From the NCBI RefSeq assembly GCF_051020985.1, contig NC_135010.1, forward strand, positions 5,330,001 to 5,394,000: 64,000 nt of DNA, in the 5' to 3' direction. Below, piece after piece: positions 55,110 to 64,000 of this stretch. The position numbers and the translations under genes were made by a program. Under the pieces are notes generated by a model. The model worked only from the letters and a program-made list of their open reading frames with translations, did no database searches and had not been told where the DNA came from. Numbering within the stretch: position 1 is the stretch's first letter; every line of letters starts with the position of its first letter. Source of the stretch: Nomia melanderi. Taxonomy: Eukaryota > Arthropoda > Insecta > Hymenoptera > Halictidae.

Positions 55110-55785
55110 AAAATAGGGAACGCGATTGAATCGAAAAAAGAAGCAAAAAGCGCAACTTAATATCGAGCCATAATTCGTTTCTTAAATCGAAACCACGACG
55201 AACCACTGCCTTAAATCACTGTCTCGCTTTTTCTTCTCTTTTATTTTCTGCAATCGTTTGCTCCGGAGAGTTCGAACAGAACGGGTTCGCTGATAAGTCC
55301 GCACCAGTAAAAAGATCCGTCAGTGGAACCGCGAGATGCATTAATTACTGTCTGCACGCTTTCGCGGGAATAATGTTGCCTTCGATGATTCTGTTAATGA
55401 TTTTTGAATTACCATTGTCTGAACGTTTCTACCGCAAGCATACGAAACATAGCGAATGAAAGTGGGATCGTTAGATAGCGTTGGAAAATGATCGGAGATT
55501 CATGGCTTTCACGGCTCGGTATCATGCGCAGTGTTATATAGTATGTCATTCCAGTTGCTGATGAAGCTAGTCGCAATGTTAACGAAACGTTGCAGTTGGT
55601 TTTCTAAAAGAACGCGGATTATAATTGAAAGTCTTGCCGGCGAGATGGGTAGACAATGATTGATGGTGATTGATCACGCAACATTTTTTTAAACCTTGCT
55701 ACGCGATAATGATAATGAGACGTATTTATAGCTCTGAACGTAATGGTGTACCACTGCTAGTCGAAAACGTCGAAGCATCCGAAAT
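55110..55785. other. No gene seen; mixed composition
   Basis: GC-richer to about 55400 and then mixed. No frame or repeat of note. Confidence 0.4.
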
Positions 55786-56011
55786 TTAACACTAAAACTA
55801 CCGTACCAGTCAAAATGACAGGTTTCGGATTTTTTGTTTCGCAATTATTGATATCTTCAAAGCATTGAATATTCGAAATGATCTCGAAAATAAATAGTTT
55901 CACTTGAATACTATAATGAATGTCTGAAGAAACTGAGAATAATTTATTGTTACAATTTTTGATAGAGATTACATATCAATTGTATTAAATGCTCGATAGT
56001 TCTGGTGTTAA
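55786..56011. mobile_element. T1 TTAA element, reference copy
   Basis: Left TTAACACTAAAACTACCGTA then CCAGTCAAAATGAC, right TCGATAGTTCTGGTGTTAA. All interior landmarks are present (TTTGTTTCGCAATTATTGAT, TTCGAAATGATCTCG, AATACTATAATGAATG). 226 bp. The most complete T1 in the window. Confidence 0.85.
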
Positions 56012-56029
56012 AAGCGTTCGTAAAAATGA

Positions 56030-56577
56030 TGGATTACAGTTTTCTTATTTCGCAATTGTTAACCCCTTAATGTACAAATTTTCTCGGCGTGTAATGTTAT
56101 ATACGAACTTCAAGATAGACATTACTCGTATATTTCCATTTCATTATTAATATAAAATTATTACTACTCAATGTTTCGTTGAATATACATACTATATATA
56201 TATGTAGTCGATTCGTAGAATCAAATTAAATTTATTTATTTGTTTCCCTCCTAACTATTTATTGTTATCTTTGTCATTGCCTGCTTAAAACTAGAAAAAT
56301 GGAATAATCGCACTATTTAGAATTCCTTTATGTAAAAATAAAAAAGTGTAATTCAGTTTCTGAAATGAAAAAAGCACGGTTACGCCGTTTGGTACTTTCC
56401 GACCGACTTTTCGCAAAAACTCGTGGCACTCAAACGGTTAAAAGTGTTAAATATCCGAAATGGTTTTAAAAATAAATAGTTTCTCTCAAATACTATGATG
56501 AATACATAAAGAAATCGACAAAAATCTATTGTTATAATGTTTATAACGATTACATATTAATCACATTATACACTCTC
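56030..56577. mobile_element. T1 element interrupted by nested element
   Basis: TTTTCTTATTTCGCAATTG precedes the insert. After it AAGTGTTAAATATCCGAAAT, ATAAATAGTTTCTCTCAAAT and ATTACATATTAATCACATTA continue the T1 interior. The outer termini are decayed. Confidence 0.7.
56059..56441. mobile_element. T12-type TTAA element nested in T1
   Basis: Left TTAACCCCTTAATGTACAA, right GTGGCACTCAAACGGTTAA. TTAA lies on both sides (56059-56062 and 56438-56441), while the uninterrupted T1 at 49489-49711 has a single ATCTTAAAAGC there. 383 bp, the longest TTAA element seen here, with a (TA)n run at about 56199-56207. No transposase frame. Confidence 0.75.
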
Positions 56578-57327
56578 ACTGAATTAATGTCAACTTTAAA
56601 AACCCTGAAACCTTATTTTACTTCGTGATTTAACAGTAGTCTGAAACTACTAAATCAATTACGTACAATCGAAAATTCCAAATAATTTTTAAAGGCAAAA
56701 CGGCTTGTACAAAATGTATTTAAAACTAACAATAAGACAAATAAGAATATCCACGTTAGATACGGGAAATAAGTTAAGAGAAAAGATTTCGTGTTACGGA
56801 TGCATTAGTTATTACCCACAGAAATCTTTTAGCACAACGTTCGCAAAGAATACAGAAACAAACAAATGTGCAGTGTACAGGTATGCAACAAGCTATCATA
56901 AAGTATTACTTATTTACCTTTGTTCAGAACGAGTGCGTAGCGTTCTGACTCAGCTCAATGAAAAAACCGTGAAATCATATAAGATTATGAACTATAATAC
57001 TCCGAGCACAAAGGTTGAATCACGTCCTGTGAATTATGTTGCCCCCATTCCGTCGGATCCGCATCGGATCCGATTTCGCTAGTTTACTTTCGACTCGGCA
57101 CTGGTTATAATGACAAATAACAGCAACTTTCGGTATCTGGTAAAATATAATGAGTCGTAATAGCAGGAAATTTTGCGATGGACTTAATAACGTTTACACC
57201 ATACGCAAATATGTATTTTTTTAGAAAAGAAACTTGAAGCGTGCGTACGTTAATATATTCGTTATGTTTAGCATAAAGAAGGAGAAATGGGAAGATATGA
57301 AAGGTTTGAACTTGACGGTGACGCTAT
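56578..57327. other. No gene recognised
   Basis: A 125-codon plus frame (56705-57082) is one of the longer frames in the window outside GC islands. It is basic and Tyr-rich, and I recognise no domain. Without a splice or promoter signal I do not call a gene. Confidence 0.3.
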
Positions 57328-57445
57328 TTACCACGCATCGAAGTCACTCGGCTAGCGACGATGCGTGCGTTACCGCGCATTGAAATCACCGAGCCGACTG
57401 CGGCGCTGTTACCGCGCATCGAAATCTCCCAATCAGTAATAACAT
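57328..57445. repeat. GC-rich tandem repeat, 39-42 bp units
   Basis: TTACCACGCATCGAAGTCAC, TTACCGCGCATTGAAATCAC and TTACCGCGCATCGAAATCTC begin three units at 57328, 57370 and 57409. Conspicuously GC-rich in an AT-rich setting. The same box occurs at 28322-28385. Confidence 0.75.
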
Positions 57446-57675
57446 TAACATTCTATTCGCGGTTTTATTATATGAAATTTATTGACATTTTATTCATAAA
57501 AACTTGTATAACACTCGATTTTATCATACGCTCTTCGTTATATAAACACACTTTTTTCGTTATAAAAATGTTGAATGTTTCACCTTGAAGCATCCTCGAT
57601 AATCTTTAATATTTTCCACTGTTTATTGATACAGCCATCGAATAAACAATTTTTTCATTGAATTTATAAATTCAT

Positions 57676-58022
57676 GCGTTTGTCATATTTACATAGCATG
57701 AATAAATTGTAGCAAAACTAGTTACAATTACAATTAATTTATAATTGAGTTGTGATTTATATTTATAATGCTTGTGTATTATTTATTTATGGTTAAAAAT
57801 ATTATTTATACAAATATTTATTATTGAGAATTATCTTTCGCCTGTGAAGAGTGGATAATAATGATAATAATAGTTTTTTATGTTTACATAGATGCATTTG
57901 TCATGTTTATAGTAGTGTTAATTAATTGCAGCAATATTAGTTACAGTTGTAATTCATTTCTAATTGGATTGTGATTTACATTTGTCATGCTTGCGTGTAA
58001 TCTATTTATGGTTACAAATATT
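57676..58022. repeat. Direct duplication of about 128 bp at 220-bp spacing
   Basis: Copy 1 (about 57676-57804) and copy 2 (about 57895-58022) share TTTGTCATRTTTA, ATTAGTTACARTTRYAATT, TTGTGATTTAYATTT and TAATGCTTG/CATGCTTG then CTATTTATGGTTA. They are separated by about 90 bases of ATAAT-rich sequence. Confidence 0.8.
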
Positions 58023-58104
58023 TACGTTTGTTTCCGGTCATACCAATATATACGGTGCACGACCGTTAAACAAGGAATCCGTTATGGTAACAATTGTATG
58101 ATTT

Positions 58105-58378
58105 ATTAAAGCTGGCCGCTCTATAGACAGTTGTAAGATGTCAAGGGCTGGTTCTGCTCCGTGATAACGCAAGACTGCATGTCGCAATAGAGGCCTCTGA
58201 AAAATCACAACAATGGGGCTACGAAGTTCCTTCACCATTCTTCATCCATCTTAGTCACCCTACTTCTGCAGATTACCATCGGTTTAGAAGTTTCAAGAAC
58301 GTTCACGATAAAAAGCCGGTAAACTATTCACTGAAGGGGTACAGAGAATTCGAAAGGCGGCATAGAATTCGCGAATAG
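58105..58378 (+). pseudogene. Mariner transposase C-terminal fragment
   Basis: Frame 58127-58378 (83 codons) reads VLLRDNARLHVA, then QQWGYEVPSPFF and SADYHRFRSF, ending at a TAG. This matches the second and third catalytic blocks of mariner (HDNARPHVA ... SPDL.P.DYH). The second Asp (RDN) and third Asp (ADYH) are kept, but the spacing is 35 residues rather than 34, implying a one-codon insertion or realigned indel. LLKPGQT-like sequence (IKAGRSID) upstream at about 58105 is in another frame, so there is at least one frameshift. The N-terminal domain and the first Asp are absent. It differs clearly from the 4826-5764 copy, so it is a separate insertion, from another mariner lineage. Confidence 0.8.
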
Positions 58379-61300
58379 TTTAATTGGAAATTAAATAATC
58401 GATTATTATTTATTATAAAGTTTGAGACTTTAAGATGATTTATACTTTAGAACTATTTTATTATACGGTCTTAAAATATTTTTGCAAGCGTAAAAATATA
58501 ATTTTGTCGCGTGAACAGTGTCATACAATTTTATATATTATATTAAATAAATTATTTTTTTTCAAAATTGTCATATAAATTGGGGAATGTATTAATTTGT
58601 GCAAAACAGAGACCGAGCTGATGAAATATATTTTAATTTTTTACTAAGATTGAAATGTTTAGTAGTCAATCGGTTCCGTTGAAAAAATTGATTTTTATGA
58701 ATGAGATGATTCTGAAACATGAAACTTAAATTTACTGCTATAAAAACGTTTTCGACCTAGCATGTGTTGTTGACGTTTAAAAATGACTAATAATTCTACG
58801 TATTTTATGCATTTACAGTAAACGTATATAACCGATAAACAAGTCGATAACGACATTAATAAAGATTAATTCGAGGTATGTAATTTAGCTTCGTTCAACC
58901 GGCTTAATTAAAAATTAATTTTGTAACGAGGCTATGGCATGGCTTACACTAACACAAACATTTCAGTGTTGACAAATATGGGATTCCTCGGTTAAATAAA
59001 GAAAAACGAAAATTAATTAAAGTATACACACGGGTTCATTAACAATTTAATGGAGGTATCAATGCCATCAATACGTCGGTCGTAATATCGTCAGTATATT
59101 ATTCATCTATAATGAAGCCAATATCGATATTGGTGAAACGTACGTATAATTTTTAATAAGCATGCGACTTAAATCTAAAGACCTGAATAATAACAATCGT
59201 ATGACGCAGAAAGCCTTGAGTTTCTAATTATCCTCCTGCCTTATAATATCGCGTCGGGCTCATATGAATATTCCAAACTGAATTTAATAAATCTGAATAT
59301 TACTTAACTTTTTTCGAATCAGAGTGGAAGTACAATTCTCTATTATCAATATATATAATAAAAATATAAATTTTATTTCTTTCTAAGTAATTATTATCCT
59401 ATATTGATTTGCACAATCATAAATTTACCTAACAACTTTTCAATAACATAGCAAGAGAAATTAATTTCTATATAATATTCTATACCCAATTTAATGATTT
59501 AGTATGAAATTGTATATTAAATTATATTTATAATTATATGCCGTTGAAACATTTCCAAAACAAATTTTATTGTAATGAATACAATTAAAGTACAACAATC
59601 TTGTAAATATTAAAATATAATTCAATACAATATTCTTGGTAAATAAATAAAATCTAGATACTGAATCAAACATAATAATATTTAAATTTAATTTAACTAT
59701 TAGGAATTTAAAAACATCCCTATCCTTTGACCATAAACAAAAATAATAAAAACCATCTTTCGACCGTACGCACTTTAACTATAGTTGGTCCAAAACCAGA
59801 GCATAAATTTTTATAATCATCTTTAACATTATGCCTAAATTGTAACTCATAAAGCACAAAGTGCCGCAAATGAATTTTATCTTCACCCATAACAAATATT
59901 CAATTTCAAAACTGTAAACATCAAAAAACGATACCAATTTAAACATTCAAATATAGTAATATTAGCTTTCAATTGCTCCCAAACTTATTCGTACCATATA
60001 ACGAAAGAATAACCGCATCAAATAGAATAACCAAAAACCAACAGAACCTTCTTGCCAAACTAATAACTTCACCATCCCATCTACGAAAGAAATCACAGGT
60101 CAACGGGTTAATTCAACCCCACCAGCAAGACCTGTCCAGCAAAAAAGAGAGAAGCAACAAATCTCCTTGATCCATCGAATCAAGGCTTTCCGCGTCCGAT
60201 AGGAAGAAAGGCAGGCTAGCTCCGTCCAAGCTGAAACGCGACATTAGACCGACAGTGCGCCGGCAACAGCCGTATAATTACGGAACGCGAAAAATACACA
60301 ACCAACGTACCCCGCATGAGCGTACACGTGTACCGTATAATGCGCGCAGTTGTAAACATAATTACGCAGGATTACGCGGCCACCGAGCTGTCCTGTAACA
60401 GACACAGCGCAGCGTGTCCCGGCGTATCACGGTTCCTGTCTCCGAATGCAAATCAGCCTGGCGCGAACAAAAACCTCGTTATCGATGAATCTAGGGGCCC
60501 GATAGTATCCATATTTAACGTGGAACAGGTGAGAACATGGGACTGGAAAGTGTATTTATGAAATGAACGACGATGACGACTTAGGGGAACTATTCAAGAA
60601 CAGGACAAGACAGGACTTGGCCACGGGACAACGAACAAAGCGGCGGGGATCTCGCGGCCGTTCTCGTTCGCCGGTCTCGCGAGAGGCTTTATCGGTCTCA
60701 TCTGATCGCGAAACAACTGCGAGGTTCGCGAACGGACGTGCAATTATAAAAACGAGCGCGATTTACTCTAAACCGTGTGCACCGGCCGGCGGCTATCATT
60801 AGCGAGTACAGCTGTTAGAAAAGGCACGGCCGATTACTCGTTTATCGGCGAACGCCGCGTTTCGCCGCGCTGTTTACCGTTCATTATCAGTTCCATTATC
60901 TTGATGTTTGTTCCCTGCTTTCCGTTTCAACTGTATCCATGTACCTACCGCGGATGGTTTTTCTAGGTGGAAGACTGATATCGCGTTACGCACATCGCCG
61001 GATGCGCGGCCACCGGACCGGAACCGTCGGTGATTTCGCGAAAAACCGTGACCAATGATCCTTCCAGTAACGATCCGACCGTTCAACACGATTAATGGGT
61101 CCGTCTTTTGTGCCGTTAGCGGATCGAATGGGTCCTCGGCCTGTAGGGGTTTTATTGAAATGAGAGGTTGATGTTGAACGTGGCATGGTTCAACATTTGC
61201 GGAGTGCAGAAGTATTTTCATAGGTGGAATGGTGTTTAATTTTATTGGAAGAAACATTTTTGTTTCTCCAGTTCGCAATAAAATTTGTTGAATTTTGTGC

Positions 61301-62879
61301 TTGTTAAATGTCGTTAGTAATTACTTTAAGTGAAACGTTAATTAAAGAGTCCATTTACGTTGACCTATAATGAAATATTAATTAATTTATATAAATGCAT
61401 ATTTTTAAATTTGTTTCATTATTGCAAGTACTTTTTTTATGAAGATATTACTGTAACATGTTCAAGAAATACGAAGTTGTTACATAAAAAATAGTAAAGA
61501 ACCACCAGGAAGACATAACAACTAGATGTTAATGTACACATATATTTATTAATTAAACGAACAACATAGAAAGTATAAGATTTTCAGGGAAGACCTAATG
61601 TTATTCAGAATATTTGTACACTATCTGTGTAAACTGCATAGATGATCCAATTTGTAATTGAACTGGCTCAACTAGGAACTAATCTGATGTACATCAGTGC
61701 ATCGCTCCACAGGGTAATGATACACTTCGTCATAGTTTATTTATCAAGTCGATTATATCACATCTGATTGCGCGATAATAACTCTTCAAGTCGAAAGAAT
61801 TTCCGTTTAATTTATGACCAAAGTAATCCTTAATGGTAGACTTTTAAGTATGATCTAGTGCACGGTAACTCCAGTACTTAATAATGCATCCTTGACATAC
61901 TGTAAAAGTTCAGGACCACACACACTAATCCAAATAGTACGTGCCTTTACGTTCGAATTAACCTTATAAATCTCTGTAGAAATTAATTAAGGGATGCTAA
62001 TGAAACGTGATTTCAAATTTACGAATTCACGGTGTAAAAAATAATCGATAGGAATATTCATAGCACTTGCTAATATTTTATCCAGTTTTACGTAACTGAG
62101 ATATTATTCTTCGTAGAAATAGATCGAATATGGAAAGTAATGTTCAATTATTGATGAAATATTCCCTGTACCGGATTCATTTATTTAAGAAATATGCAAA
62201 CATGAATGAAAATAATGATTTTTAGAAGACATCAGTGGAATTTAATACCAATTATTAACAATGATTTACTGTTTAAAGAAGTTATTTTAATTCATGATTA
62301 CATATTTATATATTTATACATGGTTACATGGTTATATATTTTCCCAGGACCTTTGATTCTTCAAAACGGTGGAGGGATCAGTGGCCGAAAATTTCGCACT
62401 CCACGGTGTTCGCTATTTTTTGCCACTTAAAAGGAGTTCTACGGCTTAGTCGTCCATCGTGTTCATCTGGTTTGCCTCGTGGTAACTACTTTCTCTTTGA
62501 CAATTCAAAATAAAGGTAAAAAAATAGCAGGCCAATCTAATTTTGGACGCACAAAAGGCATCGACCGCTGCTCCATTTGCCATTTTAAAAAACCAGGCGA
62601 CAACAGAATTCTTACAGTTACTGTGAGAAGTATAATGTTTCAAAAGAAACTATTTGAAATAATCAACAATTAAAAGTATCAATATCTTGGAAAACGAAGA
62701 AGTAGTAACGAAGAAATAGCAACATCGTTTTTTCATTTGTAATTTAATCAAATTGCTTATAGGCAAAGTAAGTTTCTCTTTTTTTACATAAACGACCACA
62801 GTTTAATGTAATAAGGTTTAATACAACAATAACGTTATTATTATATAATTATGTAACAATTTTATGTGACAAATTTTTA
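58379..62879. other. No gene recognised; large CpG-rich island
   Basis: AT-rich to about 60100. 59225-59420 contains a decayed T5-like stretch (TGCCTTATAATATCGCGTCG). About 60170-61200 is strongly CpG-rich, with successive plus frames at 60316-60561 (81 codons) and 60563-60802 (79 codons, Arg/Ser-rich) and a donor-like CAGGTGAGA at about 60526. A minus frame of 134 codons (60874-61278) conflicts with them. None has a recognisable domain. 61300-62880 is AT-rich without features. Confidence 0.35.
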
Positions 62880-62995
62880 TAAAATTATAAAATTATATTA
62901 TTATCATTATTATTATTACAAAAAAAGAAAGTTATTGTATTATATACATAACATTATTAATATTATTATAATTATCATAATAATGATTTAATAAT
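62880..62995. repeat. ATT/TAA-rich simple sequence
   Basis: Runs of TTATTATTATCATTATTATT type and AATATTATTATAATTATC make up most of this stretch. Low-complexity. Confidence 0.7.
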
Positions 62996-63478
62996 TACGC
63001 GAACACTCGTAATAAAGAACGCGCAAAGACTCTTAACAAATTGGAATTTAAAACTTCTAATCATGAACTAATGGGCATACGTTGCATTCAATGGAACGAG
63101 ATGATCACACGATACGTAATCATCTTCTGGTTCAATTGCAAACTTTTTAATTACAAGGCTCCCGAGTACGCCGCGGAGCCGTTCAAACACGACGTCGAGA
63201 TGACAAGACCCAACACGCAACAGCCATCGATTTTCAGATAATAACCGCGACCAGAAATTTCCCACCGTGTCGCAACGGTCGCAATTTACGACACGAGCGT
63301 CAGGTTTGCCGCCGATCGGGATTAATTATTCACGAGGCCGGGCATTTTACCTGGTGCGGTGTCGATCTAGTTTCGCTACCGCGCCCGATGACGTGTAATT
63401 AACGGTGAACAAAGGATAGAAAACAGTCGTGTAAAAAGCTAGCGTAGCTTTCGGGTTCCACGCCATTGAATGCAGATC
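62996..63478. other. No gene seen; CpG-rich patch
   Basis: About 63150-63480 is CpG-rich. Short frames on both strands (65-66 codons) overlap and are unrecognised. Confidence 0.4.
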
Positions 63479-64000
63479 CGGGCGTAAGTTATTTAAAACG
63501 TGCAATAGAAAATCTCGCTATAATCGGCATTAATTAGAATTTAACGAATTTCCATCGTTACGATTGATAAATTGAGATTATTAATTATTTCATTCCTGTA
63601 CATGGATCTTTGTAATTGAATGCTATTATTGAATATGATTTAATGATAGACCCTGTTAAAAAATGTAACGAAACAAGTCTTATCTCTGGCCATCGTTATT
63701 TCATTTGGAATTACATAATTAATTTGGAATTTGAGCGTAAATTATTTGAAACGTGCAATAGAAAATCTCGCTGTAATAGGCATTAATAAAAATTTAACGA
63801 ATTTCAAAGACAAATGGGGTTCGTGAATTATTTTATTTCTGTACAAGGATTTTTGGAATTTAAGATTCTTATTGAATATGGTAGTAGAATAGTAGAAGAT
63901 ATTAAAACATTTAACGAAACGATTCGTATCTCTAATTACTCTTATTTAATTTGAAATTTGAGCGTAAATTATTTAGTATATGTAATGGCAAATTGTTCTA
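63479..64000 (+). repeat. Long-unit tandem repeat (about 227-254 bp) running off the window
   Basis: GGGCGTAAGTTATTTAAAAC at 63479, GAGCGTAAATTATTTGAAAC at 63733 and GAGCGTAAATTATTTAGTAT at 63960 begin successive units. GTGCAATAGAAAATCTCGCT, AATTTAACGAATTTC, TTTCTGTACAAGGAT-type and ATTGAATATG words recur in order in the first two. Only the start of the third unit is inside the window. Confidence 0.85.

Noticed and set aside
56705..57082. 125-codon plus-strand frame outside a GC island
   Set aside because: Unusual length for its composition, but no domain, no clear splice or promoter signal, and no internal similarity was found. Left as a weak candidate only in the region note.
60874..61278. 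134-codon minus-strand frame
   Set aside because: Conflicts with plus-strand frames over the same CpG-rich DNA and has no recognised motif.

Overview
The window looks like nuclear DNA from an insect. It is AT-rich, with scattered CpG-rich islands, mariner-type transposon remnants, many short non-autonomous elements, and no operon-like or densely coding structure. The texture (CpG-rich islands set in AT-rich DNA) suggests a hymenopteran such as a bee, but this is inference; no host gene was recognised that could fix the lineage. I see no confident host protein-coding gene, rRNA, tRNA or CRISPR array. The 64 kb is best read as a long intron or an intergenic desert.

Recognisable protein-derived sequence is limited to two decayed mariner transposases. 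One is nearly full length on the minus strand (4826-5764) and has an internal stop and two substituted catalytic aspartates. The other is a C-terminal fragment on the plus strand (about 58105-58378). One weak candidate small ORF (42076-42289) is flagged separately.

Most of the identifiable structure is short repeats, about 135-380 bp, whose two ends both lie at TTAA and are inverted copies of each other. I label families by the bases next to TTAA: T1 CACTAGAACTACC; T2 CACTAGGTTTACGG; T3 CACATTGTTGACYGG; T4 CACGTTGACYGYCA; T5 CCCCTTGCCTTAT; T6 CCCTTTGCACTC; T7 CACTTTRACTGCTACGTC; T8 CACTTARTYAACCG; T9 CACGTTCRCRACCAGT; T10 CCCTTTCAGTTCC; T11 CACTATTTCTAYYGA; T12 ACCSYTTRAGTG. TTAA target duplication is the hallmark of piggyBac transposases, so the families are probably piggyBac-type MITEs. 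No piggyBac transposase is present here. Two copies are nested inside T1 copies, so the flanking T1 sequence shows the TTAA target duplication directly. In several places elements sit end to end and share a single TTAA; the longest train is four elements at 17243-18158.

Layout: 1-4400 is mostly featureless with T5/T9 fragments. 4400-8100 holds a T7-like copy, the mariner pseudogene and an inverted pair of a dispersed 'D' repeat. 8.1-17.2 kb has a G-skewed tract, T8, three T2 copies, T1, another D copy, T4 and a poly-G run. 17.2-19 kb is the TTAA train. 19-30 kb is mostly unique AT-rich DNA with GC islands. 30-33 kb and 36-46 kb are dense in TTAA elements, minisatellites and fold-backs. 47.7-52 kb has T4, a 76-bp minisatellite, two T1 copies and a 116-bp tandem repeat. 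54.8-56.6 kb has T1 copies including a nested insertion. 57.3-58.4 kb has GC-rich tandem units, a 220-bp duplication and the mariner fragment. 58.4-64 kb is mostly unique and ends in a roughly 230-250 bp tandem array that runs off the window.

All element boundaries were read by eye from end motifs. Copy numbers and identities should be treated as approximate.
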